NCBI RefSeq assembly: GCF_006385575.1 | Contig: NZ_CP041040.1 | Span: 1,922,001-1,986,000 of the forward strand | DNA: 64,000 bases | Direction of reading: 5' to 3' | DNA from: Microbacterium foliorum | GTDB lineage: Bacteria > Actinomycetota > Actinomycetes > Actinomycetales > Microbacteriaceae | Shown: positions 7,381 through 17,527 of the stretch, piece after piece | How positions within the stretch are numbered: position 1 is the first letter of the stretch | How the letters are laid out: each line of letters starts with the position of its first letter | Translations under genes and position numbers: made by a program | The notes under the pieces: model-generated | Told to the model about the DNA's origin: nothing | Databases searched by the model: none | The model's input: only the letters and a program-made list of their open reading frames with translations

Positions 7381-9321
7381 TCAGCGTCGTTCGTGGAGCG
7401 GCAGGTCGATCGTGCCGTTCGCGCCGGCGTCCCGTGCGACCGGGATTCGCGTTCCGAGCACCTGAGAGACGACGTCCTGCGCGATCTTCGACGCGGTCAG
7501 GCCCGCGTCCGCGAGGATCTGGTCGCGCGACGCGTGATCGATGAACTCGTCGGGCAGCCCCAGCTCGTCGACGGCCGTGTCGATGCCCGCCTCGCGAAGC
7601 ACCTGACGAACGCGAGTGCCGATGCCACCGACGCGGATGCCGTCTTCGAGGGTGATCACGAGACGATGCCGTGCGGCCATGCTCACGATCGAGGGCTGCA
7701 CGGGGATCGCCCACCGAGGGTCGATCACCGTCGCGCCGATGCCCTGCGCGCGAAGCCGTTCGGCCACATCCATCGCGAGTGCCGCGAACGGGCCGATGGC
7801 GACCAGCAGGACATCCTCGGATTCTCCTCTGGCCAGCACGTCCACACCGTCGTGCAGCCGCTCGATCGCCGGCAGCTCGGGCGAGACATCGCCCTTGGGG
7901 AAGCGGATCACCGTGGGGGCGTCGTCCACCAGGACGGCCTCGTCGAGGGCCTCCGTCAGGCGCGCCGCGTCTCGCGGTGCCGCGATGCGGATGTGCGGGA
8001 CGATCTGCAGCATCGCGAGGTCCCACATGCCGTGGTGGCTGGGTCCGTCGGGCCCGGTGACACCCGCACGGTCGAGGACGAAGGTGACGCCCGCGCGATG
8101 CAGCGCGACGTCCATGAGCACCTGGTCGAACGCGCGGTTCATGAAGGTCGCATACAGGGCTACGACGGGGTGCAGCCCGCCGAACGCGAGACCTGCGGCG
8201 GACGCCACAGCGTGCTGCTCCGCGATGCCCACATCGTAGACACGGTCGGGGAAGCGCTCGGCGAAGGGAGCCAGCCCCGTCGGACGCAGCATCGCTGCCG
8301 TCATGGCGATGACGTCATCACGACGTTCGCCGACCGAGACCAGCGCATCCGAGAACACTTCCGTCCAGCCGGTGCCGCCCGACGAGAGCGTCTCGCCCGT
8401 GGTCGGATCGATGCGCCCGACAGCATGGAACTGGTCGGCCTCGTCGTCGCGGGCGGGCTGGTATCCGCGCCCCTTCTCCGTGATGGCGTGCACGATGACC
8501 GGAGCGCCATAGGACTTCGCGAGTTCGAGGGTTTCGAGAAGTGCCGGGAGGTCGTGTCCGTCGACCGGTCCGAGGTACTTGATGTCGAGATTGGAATACA
8601 GCGCCTCGTTGTTCGTGAAGCGCGACAGGAATCCGTGCGTGCCGCCCCGCACACCGCGGAAGACCGCTCGGCCCACGGGCCCGAACGCCCGGAAGAGCCG
8701 ATCGGACTTGTGGTGCAGCTCCTTGTAGGTCGCGGCGGTGCGCACCCGGTTCAGGTAACGCGACATCCCGCCGATCGTCGGAGCGTAGGAGCGCCCGTTG
8801 TCGTTGACGACGATCACCAGGTTGCGGTCGTTGTCGTCGGAGATGTTGTTGAGGGCCTCCCACGTCATGCCGCCTGTGAGAGCGCCATCGCCGACCACTG
8901 CGACCACGTGACGATCGCCGCGACCGGTCGCGGTCAGCGCACGCGACACGCCGTCCGCCCAGCTGAGAGAGCTTGAGGCGTGGGAGGACTCGACCACATC
9001 GTGCGCGCTCTCGCCGCGCTGGGGATAGCCTGCGAGGCCACCGCGGAGACGGAGCGACGAAAAGTCCTGCCGCCCCGTGAGCAGCTTGTGCACGTAGGAC
9101 TGGTGGCCGGTGTCGAAGATGAACGGATCGTCGGGCGACGAGAAGGTCCGGTGCAGAGCGATCGTGAGTTCGACCACTCCGAGGTTGGGGCCCAGATGGC
9201 CGCCGGTTCGCGACACGTTCTCGACGAGGAACTCGCGGACCTCGCCGGCGAGTTCGATGAGCTGCTCCTCAGAGAGGGAGTCGAGATCACGGGGTCCTGA
9301 GATGCTCGGAAGAATGGGCAT
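7381..9321 (-). CDS. dxs: 1-deoxy-D-xylulose-5-phosphate synthase
   Basis: This thiamine-diphosphate enzyme condenses pyruvate and glyceraldehyde 3-phosphate to DXP, the first step of the MEP isoprenoid pathway (carotenoids, quinones, undecaprenol). The 646-aa length is normal. Visible features are SRTGGHLGPNLGVVELTIALH (cofactor-binding His, about residues 43-63), the TPP motif GDGALTGGMTWEALNN (about 148-163), FIFDTGHQSYVHKLLTG, the transketolase central domain (VYDVGIAEQHAV with the catalytic Glu), and the C-terminal domain ending in VLGTRIPV. The ATG at 9321 has GAGGAGGTG 5 nt upstream; the longer frame running through the acnA terminator is spurious. It is monocistronic, between the SPFH gene and acnA. 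Confidence 0.96.
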   Translation of the reverse strand: MPILPSISGPRDLDSLSEEQLIELAGEVREFLVENVSRTGGHLGPNLGVVELTIALHRTFSSPDDPFIFDTGHQSYVHKLLTGRQDFSSLRLRGGLAGYPQRGESAHDVVESSHASSSLSWADGVSRALTATGRGDRHVVAVVGDGALTGGMTWEALNNISDDNDRNLVIVVNDNGRSYAPTIGGMSRYLNRVRTAATYKELHHKSDRLFRAFGPVGRAVFRGVRGGTHGFLSRFTNNEALYSNLDIKYLGPVDGHDLPALLETLELAKSYGAPVIVHAITEKGRGYQPARDDEADQFHAVGRIDPTTGETLSSGGTGWTEVFSDALVSVGERRDDVIAMTAAMLRPTGLAPFAERFPDRVYDVGIAEQHAVASAAGLAFGGLHPVVALYATFMNRAFDQVLMDVALHRAGVTFVLDRAGVTGPDGPSHHGMWDLAMLQIVPHIRIAAPRDAARLTEALDEAVLVDDAPTVIRFPKGDVSPELPAIERLHDGVDVLARGESEDVLLVAIGPFAALAMDVAERLRAQGIGATVIDPRWAIPVQPSIVSMAARHRLVITLEDGIRVGGIGTRVRQVLREAGIDTAVDELGLPDEFIDHASRDQILADAGLTASKIAQDVVSQVLGTRIPVARDAGANGTIDLPLHERR

Positions 9322-9446
9322 CTGCACCTCCTCATAGGCACCGTTGGCGGCATCCGATTCCGGTTCGAAAGCCTGATCGATCCTACCGCGGCCATCCGTG
9401 AAAGCTCGGAGAACGCCTCGCCCCTTGACACGGACTTCCGTACACG

Positions 9447-9482
9447 CGAAAGGGCCCGGTTCAGAAGAACCGGGCCCTTTCG
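9447..9482 (-). terminator. Rho-independent-like terminator after acnA
   Basis: There are perfect 16-bp arms (9447-9462 and 9467-9482) around a 4-nt loop, starting 8 bp after the acnA stop. There is no long T run, as is common in GC-rich actinobacteria. Confidence 0.85.
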
Positions 9483-9490
9483 TCGTTGGA

Positions 9491-12328
<2,838 letters not shown>

Positions 12329-12406
12329 GATTCCGTCTCCTTCTATTCGGATGGGAGCGACAGGCGCCTCCATCTTGCTCGCCAGCGAGCCCCTGCGGCT
12401 AGCAAG

Positions 12407-12425
12407 GCAGACCTAACCAGTCTGC
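12407..12425. promoter_or_regulatory. inverted repeat upstream of acnA
   Basis: Arms GCAGAC (12407-12412) and GTCTGC (12420-12425) flank a 7-nt spacer in the 150-bp leader of acnA. It may be an operator or only a hairpin in the leader RNA. Part of it, read on the minus strand as TTAGGT, loosely recalls one half of a DtxR/IdeR box, but the other half does not fit. Confidence 0.3.
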
Positions 12426-12454
12426 TCTGCTCGACCTCCGGGCGAAAGCCTGCA

Positions 12455-12478
12455 ATTTATCTTGATGTCAAGATAAAT
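12455..12478. promoter_or_regulatory. perfect AT-rich palindromic operator candidate upstream of acnA
   Basis: Perfect 11-bp arms ATTTATCTTGA and TCAAGATAAAT are separated by 2 bp. It lies about 130-150 bp upstream of the acnA start and 4 bp past the end of the DUF3159 gene. AT-rich dyads of this size in a GC-rich genome are typical binding sites for a dimeric MarR- or TetR-type regulator. On the minus strand it contains a consensus -35 TTGACA (12466-12471), so binding could block or assist acnA transcription. The cognate regulator is not in the window. Confidence 0.6.
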
Positions 12479-12481
12479 CTA

Positions 12482-13216
12482 TCACGACCGCCGCGTCGTG
12501 TCGGCATCGGCGGGGCGCGGATACAGCGCACGCACGACGAGCCAGGTGACCGCGATCAGCGGAGCGAACAGCGGCAGCCCCATGATGAGCTTCAGCGTGC
12601 CGAGCGCCGTGACGTCCCCGGCCAGGTACAGCGGCAGCTGCACGGCGAGACGAGCGAAGAACAGAGCAGCCCAGGCGATCCCGAGCCACAGGAACGCGCG
12701 GCGCTTTCGGCGGTCACGCCTCCACGCGGTGCCCTCTCCCATGAGGAAGCCGACGGCGAGACCGATCAGCGACCAGCCGATCAGGGCCGAGACGAGCATG
12801 CCGGTGCCGTAGACGGCGTTGGTGATGAGCCCGGGGACGAAGTTGTCCTCGCCTCGCCCGGTCCACAGCGCGAGGGCAGCGGCCGCCGCCGCGGCCACGA
12901 GGCCTCCGATGGCAGCTGACGGCGGCGACTTCTGGATCAGCCTGACGACGGTGAACACCGCCGCGAGTCCGACCGACACTCCCAGCGGCAGGATCAGAGG
13001 TTCCGGGCGGATCGTGAAGAGGATGACGAACGCGAGGCTCGGCAGCACCGATTCGAGGATGCCGCGCCATCCGCCCATCGCGGACCACACCACCTTGTGC
13101 GTCGCGTCGCTCTCGGTCGGGTCGAGACCCGCGCGTCGCGCTGCGCCGCCGAGCGCGGCCCCGACGATGTCGGATGCACTCTGCTCGCGCTCGGGATCGG
13201 GAGCCGGGGTGGTCAC
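12482..13216 (-). CDS. DUF3159 family integral membrane protein
   Basis: The 244-aa protein has about six hydrophobic helices (for example LPSLAFVILFTI, LGVSVGLAAVFTVV, SALIGWSLIGLAVGFLM, LFAPLIAVTWLVVRALY), an N-terminal cytoplasmic segment and the DUF3159-typical WSAMGGWRGILES motif near residue 45. Its function is unknown. The GTG start overlaps the DUF3710 stop as GTGA, making it the third gene of the dut-DUF3710-DUF3159 operon, a combination common in actinobacteria. Nothing in the sequence shows a transport substrate. Confidence 0.85.
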   Translation of the reverse strand: MTTPAPDPEREQSASDIVGAALGGAARRAGLDPTESDATHKVVWSAMGGWRGILESVLPSLAFVILFTIRPEPLILPLGVSVGLAAVFTVVRLIQKSPPSAAIGGLVAAAAAAALALWTGRGEDNFVPGLITNAVYGTGMLVSALIGWSLIGLAVGFLMGEGTAWRRDRRKRRAFLWLGIAWAALFFARLAVQLPLYLAGDVTALGTLKLIMGLPLFAPLIAVTWLVVRALYPRPADADTTRRS

Positions 13217-13800
13217 GCGGAGCCGGGAGTCGCGGGCATCTTCAGCGGGATCAGGTCGCGCGGAGGCATCGGAGCTCCACCGCGGACGACCACGATCGAC
13301 CGGAAGAGATCCTCCACCTTGGCTGCGGCCTCAAGATCCGACGCCGCAGCTCCGCCGATGACGCCACGAAGGAACCATCGAGGACCGTCGATGCCGATGA
13401 ACCGGGCGAGCCGAAGCCCCGAGCCCTCGTTGGCAGCCGCGGGGACTTCGGCGAGCAGCTCCTTGCCGAGGGGCCCCTCGCGCTCCTCGACCCGACCGCC
13501 CTGGGTGCGGACCTGATCGCGCAGCTGCACGCGGGTCTCGTCCCACAGTCCGCCGGATCGCGGCGCTGCGAACGGCTGCACCTGGAGAGAGGAATCGGCG
13601 TAGTCGAGTCCGACGGCGACGATGCGCTTGGACTGCTCCTCGACCTCGAGTCGGAGGTTCAGTCCCTCGCGCGGCAGGATCTTGATGCCGCCGAGGTCGA
13701 TGTACGGACGAACCGGGTTCGCCTCGGAGTCGTCGAAGGGACCCTGCGTCGCCCGGTCGTCCGGTGCCGACTTCGAGGGTGTCGCGTTGTTGTCAGTCAT
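13213..13800 (-). CDS. DUF3710 domain-containing protein
   Basis: This 195-aa soluble protein of unknown function follows dut in many actinobacterial genomes. Recognisable segments are VRPYIDLGGIKILPREGLNLRLEVEE (about residues 31-56), a central RDQVRTQGGRVEEREGPLGKEL block, and GLRLARFIGIDGPRWFLRGVIGG (about 130-152). There is no signal peptide or membrane segment. The ATG at 13800 lies within the last codons of dut (8-bp overlap), so translation is coupled. The conserved linkage to dUTPase hints at a nucleotide or DNA-maintenance role, but that is only context. Confidence 0.88.
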   Translation of the reverse strand: MTDNNATPSKSAPDDRATQGPFDDSEANPVRPYIDLGGIKILPREGLNLRLEVEEQSKRIVAVGLDYADSSLQVQPFAAPRSGGLWDETRVQLRDQVRTQGGRVEEREGPLGKELLAEVPAAANEGSGLRLARFIGIDGPRWFLRGVIGGAAASDLEAAAKVEDLFRSIVVVRGGAPMPPRDLIPLKMPATPGSA

Positions 13801-14266
13801 TGATCTGTCCTGCCGAAGATGAATGGAGTCCTGCCTGGTAGCCGGTCGAGCCGAAGCCGCCCTCGCCGCGGACGCTGTCCGGCAGCTCCTCGACCGGGAT
13901 GAAGACGGCACGGGTCACGGGCATCACGATCAGCTGCGCGATGCGATCGCCGACGGCGACATCGTACGCCGTGTGGATGTCGGTGTTGATCAGACTCACC
14001 TTGATCTCACCGCGGTATCCGGCATCCACCGTCCCCGGCGAGTTCACGATCGAGATCCCGTGCTTGGCCGCGAGACCGCTGCGGGGAACGACGAACGCCG
14101 CGTAGCCCTCGGGAAGCGCGATGCGCACGCCGGTCGCGACGAGTGCCCGCTCCCCCGGTGCCAGATGAACGGCCTCGGCTGCCACCAGATCGGCTCCGGC
14201 ATCGCCGGGGTGGGCGTAGCCGGGCACGACAGAGGCGATAATGGGGACATCAACGGATTCAGTCAC
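13793..14266 (-). CDS. dut: dUTP diphosphatase
   Basis: The enzyme hydrolyses dUTP to dUMP and diphosphate, which keeps uracil out of DNA and supplies dTMP synthesis. The 157-aa protein has the five trimeric dUTPase motifs in order: HPGDAGADL, PRSGLAAKHG, NSPGTVDAGYRGEI (catalytic Asp), GDRIAQLIV and the C-terminal GEGGFGSTG arm. The GTG start at 14266 has no ribosome site but lies exactly 6 nt after TAGCCT (14273-14278), so the mRNA is probably leaderless. The divergent DUF3093 gene starts 12 bp away. It heads the dut-DUF3710-DUF3159 operon. Confidence 0.95.
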   Translation of the reverse strand: MTESVDVPIIASVVPGYAHPGDAGADLVAAEAVHLAPGERALVATGVRIALPEGYAAFVVPRSGLAAKHGISIVNSPGTVDAGYRGEIKVSLINTDIHTAYDVAVGDRIAQLIVMPVTRAVFIPVEELPDSVRGEGGFGSTGYQAGLHSSSAGQIND

Positions 14267-14272
14267 CCCCCG

Positions 14273-14278
14273 AGGCTA
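14273..14278 (-). promoter_or_regulatory. -10 element (TAGCCT) for leaderless dut mRNA
   Basis: TAGCCT ends 6 nt before the dut GTG and abuts the ATG of the divergent DUF3093 gene, so the two promoters must overlap. No consensus -35 is visible. Confidence 0.55.
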
Positions 14279-14743
14279 ATGCAGAACATCGCTCCTGACA
14301 CGCGGACCCGCTACCGCGAGAGACTGTCCCCCAGCCTGTGGCTGCTGGTGACGGTCGCTCTGGCGGGCCCCATGGTGGCGCTCATCTTCGTGCCCATCGG
14401 CTCGACCGTCGCCCTGATCGTCGGGGCCGCCGTCTCGGCTGTGCTCGTGGTCGCCTTCATCGGCCTCGCCCCGGTCGTATCGGTCGACGGCGACGTGCTT
14501 CGTGCCGGTCGAGCGCACATCGAGGTCCGACACCTCGGCACGCCCAGAGCGCTGGGCGCCGAAGAGGCGCGCCAGGCGCGGGGACCCGGCCTGCCGGCAC
14601 GAGGCTGGCATCTCATCCGCGGTGGTGTCGACGGTGTCGTCGTCGTTGCGAACGACGACCCTGACGACCCCGTGGACACCTGGACCATCTCGACGCGCAC
14701 TCCCGATCGACTGGCCGCCGCGATCATCGCGGCACAGAGCTGA
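14279..14743 (+). CDS. DUF3093 family membrane protein
   Basis: The 154-aa protein has two adjacent N-terminal membrane helices (LWLLVTVALAGPMVALIFVP and VALIVGAAVSAVLVVAFIGL, about residues 21-65), then a small cytoplasmic PH-like beta domain (VVSVDGDVLRAG, RGPGLPARGWHLIRGGVDGVVVV). This is the DUF3093 layout found beside dut in many actinobacteria. Its function is unknown. The ATG at 14279 follows AGGCTA directly, with no ribosome site; the dut start is 12 bp away on the other strand. The long in-frame extension back to 13823 runs antisense through dut and is rejected. Confidence 0.85.
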   Translation: MQNIAPDTRTRYRERLSPSLWLLVTVALAGPMVALIFVPIGSTVALIVGAAVSAVLVVAFIGLAPVVSVDGDVLRAGRAHIEVRHLGTPRALGAEEARQARGPGLPARGWHLIRGGVDGVVVVANDDPDDPVDTWTISTRTPDRLAAAIIAAQS

Positions 14744-14758
14744 CCCGACCACAAGACG

Positions 14759-14790
14759 ACGCGCCCCTGACCGTGAGGTCGGGGGCGCGT
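14759..14790. terminator. bidirectional terminator between DUF3093 and DUF4193 genes
   Basis: There are 14-bp arms (14759-14772 and 14777-14790, one G-T pair) with a GTGA loop between two convergent genes. Confidence 0.8.
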
Positions 14791-14812
14791 GGGATCTTGT
14801 TCTCAGGTGCGC

Positions 14813-15106
14813 TCAGGCAGCGCACTCCTTGCAGATGGGGCCGGAAGCGCCCTCGTGATCGAGCTGCGAACGGTGCTTCACGAGGAAGCAGTTCATGCAG
14901 GTGAACTCGTCCTGCTGCGCGGGCAGCACGACGACATCAAGTTCGAGGTCGGAAAGATCGGCTCCAGGGAGATCGAAGCTGGACGGGTTGTCCGCGTCTT
15001 CATCGCCTGAGGAGCCGGAGAGCTTGTCCGGCACACGCTCCTTGAGGGCTTCGATCGACTCGGAGTCGTCTTCACTCTTGCGGGGAGCGTCGTAGTCGGT
15101 TGCCAT
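14813..15106 (-). CDS. DUF4193 family small zinc-ribbon-like protein
   Basis: The 97-aa acidic protein starts MATDYDAPRK, has a low-complexity acidic middle (SGSSGDEDADN), and ends in a cysteine-rich tail CMNCFLVKHRSQLD-CKEC. Four cysteines (two CxxC pairs) could bind zinc, as in rubredoxin-like ribbons. DUF4193 proteins occur throughout actinobacteria next to dut/DUF3093 and sepH and are uncharacterised. The ATG at 15106 has GTGGAGA upstream. The in-frame 59-codon extension lacks conservation features and is rejected. Confidence 0.9.
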   Translation of the reverse strand: MATDYDAPRKSEDDSESIEALKERVPDKLSGSSGDEDADNPSSFDLPGADLSDLELDVVVLPAQQDEFTCMNCFLVKHRSQLDHEGASGPICKECAA

Positions 15107-15302
15107 GTGGTGAATCTCCACTTTCATGCGAGTGGGTGGTGCGCCGTCGGGGTAATCGGCGGCCATAGTTTGCATGACCGCGGAGGAATAAGCAAATGCC
15201 CGCGGCTGCGACAGACCAAACTCACGGCACGCCCAGAGTATTCCCGGTTCTGAGCGGCCTCGCGTGACACCATGAACGCACACCCATCAGAGGGGCATTC
15301 GC

Positions 15303-16337
15303 ATGGAAAACGTCACCATCGTCGGCACAGAAGCAGGACTGCTCGTACTCGCGACCGAGTCGGGCGAGCGTTTCGCGCTGCCCATCGACGACGTCCTGCA
15401 CCGCGAGATCCGGCGGGCGACGCGACAGAGCGAGCCCACCGCCCAGCGGCTCGCCGCGAGTCCGCGCGACATCCAGGCGCAGATCCGAGCCGGCCTCACG
15501 GCTCCCGAGGTCGCCGCACTCCTCGGCATCGGCGTCGACGACGTCATCCGCTTCGAAGGACCGGTTCTCGCCGAGCGCGAACACGTCATCGGCCAGGCCC
15601 TCGCCGTGCCGGTACTGATCGGCAGCGACGTGGAGCCCGACGCTCAGCCCACTTTCGGCACCGCGATCCGCGCGAAGCTGGCAGAGGTCGAGGCCTCAGC
15701 CGAGCGCTGGGCGAGCTGGAAGGACGACACCGGCTGGATCATCAAGCTCGAGTTCACCGCCAACGAGGTCGAGCACGACGCTCGGTGGAGCTTCGACCCC
15801 CGACGCAGCGCACTGGCGCCGCTCAACGCCGACGCCACCCAGCTGTCACGCCAGGGTTCGCTGCCCGACGGTCTCATCCCGCGCTTGCGCGCCGTCGAGG
15901 CCGAACGGCAGGCATCGCCCTACAAGGACGACAGCCGCTTCGACTCCGGCGCGTTCGGCCCCCGTCTGCTCCCGGCACCCGAGGCTGATGACGATGACAG
16001 CATCGCGCCCGAGCGATCGGCGGCCGCTGTGCAGGATGCAGCCATCAAGCGTGCACCCGAGTCGGCGACGACGAGCCCGGAGACCGCCGACCTGCTCGAG
16101 GCGCTGCGACGTCGGCGGGGTCAGCGCGAGACCGCGCCGATCCTCGACCACGCAGACGACGGCGACACGGACCAGAATCCGATCGCGTTGTTCGACGCCT
16201 TCGAGAACGACCAGCCCGACGACGACGAGCCGAAGGCCGCACCCGAGCCGTCGAACGAGGGCAACGGCCGTCGCCGCCGCCGCAACGCGATGCCGTCATG
16301 GGACGAGATTGTGTTCGGAGCACGCACCGACGAATAG
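15303..16337 (+). CDS. sepH: septation protein SepH
   Basis: SepH (DUF3071) is an actinobacterial cell-division protein that binds FtsZ and promotes Z-ring assembly. The 344-aa protein has the conserved N-terminal half (VTIVGTEAGLLVLATESGERFALPID; DIQAQIRAGLTAPEVAALLG with a helix-turn-helix; WIIKLEF near residue 145, then DARWSFDPRRSALAPLN) and a disordered acidic C-terminus with a basic stretch RRRRRNAMPSWDEIVFG at the end, a typical SepH tail. GAGGGG lies 7 nt before the ATG. The next gene is a convergent phosphodiesterase, an arrangement often seen around sepH. Confidence 0.95.
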   Translation: MENVTIVGTEAGLLVLATESGERFALPIDDVLHREIRRATRQSEPTAQRLAASPRDIQAQIRAGLTAPEVAALLGIGVDDVIRFEGPVLAEREHVIGQALAVPVLIGSDVEPDAQPTFGTAIRAKLAEVEASAERWASWKDDTGWIIKLEFTANEVEHDARWSFDPRRSALAPLNADATQLSRQGSLPDGLIPRLRAVEAERQASPYKDDSRFDSGAFGPRLLPAPEADDDDSIAPERSAAAVQDAAIKRAPESATTSPETADLLEALRRRRGQRETAPILDHADDGDTDQNPIALFDAFENDQPDDDEPKAAPEPSNEGNGRRRRRNAMPSWDEIVFGARTDE

Positions 16338-16352
16338 GGCGGGTGCCGGCGG

Positions 16353-17474
16353 TCAGCGGGCGAAGGCGCCGAACCTGAGCAGCGGGACCTGACGCTCTTC
16401 CGGAGTCAGACCACCGTGCTGGCCGATCATCCCTCGACTGCGTTGATCTGCCGCGGTGCCGTCGTAGAGCGCCCCGTTGCCCCTGGCCACGACGAGGACG
16501 TCGCCGATCCGCGACGCTGCAGCCTGTGTCACCTCAGGGCCGAAGAATCCGGATGCGATCGTCTGCTCCCGGGTGCCGACGTCGGCGAGGCCGTCGAGGT
16601 CGCGGCGCCACCGCTCAGCGACCTCCGCCGCATCGGCGTCCGGTTCGACGTACACGTGCAGCATCCGGGGTTCTCCGCCGATGTGCCGCACCCCGACGAG
16701 ATGCTCGGCTTCGAGCACGATCTGCCGATGCGCCGGCACATCGAGCATGCCGTGGTCCGAGGTCACGAGAACGCCGACGCCGGGCGGCACGCGTCGAGAC
16801 AGCGCGGCATCGATCTCTTCGAGCGCTGACACCCAGTGCACAGAGTCGAGGCCATACCTGTGCCCGGCCTTGTCGGCTTCAGGCAGATAGCAGTAGATCA
16901 GTGAACCCGGGTGGCGCTCGGCGAGGTCGTAGGCCACCTCGACGCGCTCTGCGGGCGTCTGCGCGGCGACGAAGTCGGCCCCGCGCAGCGTGGCTCGGGT
17001 GAACCCGCTCGCCGCGTAGGCGGCGACGCCCACGGCATAGGTCGGACGCCCCTCTGCACGGGCGCGTTCGAAGACGGTCGGAGCAGCCTGCCAGGTCGCC
17101 GGATCCAGCCCTTCCGACTCCCAGCCGGTGAGCTGGTTGACCAGGATGCCCCGCGCGGGATCAAGAACCCGGTAGCCGACCAATCCGTGCTGCCCCGGCC
17201 ACACCCCGGTGAGGATGCTCGTGAGGGCGGCTGCGGTGGTCGATGGGAAGACCGAGTGCGCGACATCCTTCTTCGCCATCCCGGACGTGAGCGCCCTGGC
17301 GTGGCCCGCGTGGGCGCGCAGGCTGATGGCGCCGAGGCCGTCGATGAGCACGAGAACGACGGACTCGGCCCGCGGCAGGCTCGCCGATTCGCCGCGCAGA
17401 GCGGCGAACACGTCGTCCGCCACCCCGACGACGCTGCGGGCTGCGAGCGACTCGGACGGTAGAATGAGGGACAT
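16353..17474 (-). CDS. alkaline-phosphatase-superfamily phosphodiesterase/nucleotide pyrophosphatase
   Basis: The 373-aa enzyme belongs to the type I phosphodiesterase/nucleotide pyrophosphatase family. The metal and nucleophile motifs are visible: VVLVLIDGLGA (first Asp, about residues 40-50), SVFPSTTAAALTS with the Thr nucleophile (about 76-88), YLPEADKAGHRYG (Asp/His pair, about 200), TSDHGMLDVP (about 240) and a C-terminal GQHGGL His. No signal peptide is present, so it acts in the cytosol. The substrate is unknown. It sits between sepH and parC, as in many actinobacteria. No ribosome site is clear; CAGACT lies 7 nt before the ATG, a weak leaderless signal. Confidence 0.88.
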   Translation of the reverse strand: MSLILPSESLAARSVVGVADDVFAALRGESASLPRAESVVLVLIDGLGAISLRAHAGHARALTSGMAKKDVAHSVFPSTTAAALTSILTGVWPGQHGLVGYRVLDPARGILVNQLTGWESEGLDPATWQAAPTVFERARAEGRPTYAVGVAAYAASGFTRATLRGADFVAAQTPAERVEVAYDLAERHPGSLIYCYLPEADKAGHRYGLDSVHWVSALEEIDAALSRRVPPGVGVLVTSDHGMLDVPAHRQIVLEAEHLVGVRHIGGEPRMLHVYVEPDADAAEVAERWRRDLDGLADVGTREQTIASGFFGPEVTQAAASRIGDVLVVARGNGALYDGTAADQRSRGMIGQHGGLTPEERQVPLLRFGAFAR

Positions 17475-17527
17475 CCGAGCCAGTCTGACACAGGCTCCCG
17501 TACGCCCTCAGCCTCGCACCATTCAGG

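Noticed and set aside
12395..12418. DtxR/IdeR iron box upstream of acnA
   Set aside because: Only one half (TTAGGT on the minus strand) fits; the second half does not match the consensus dyad.
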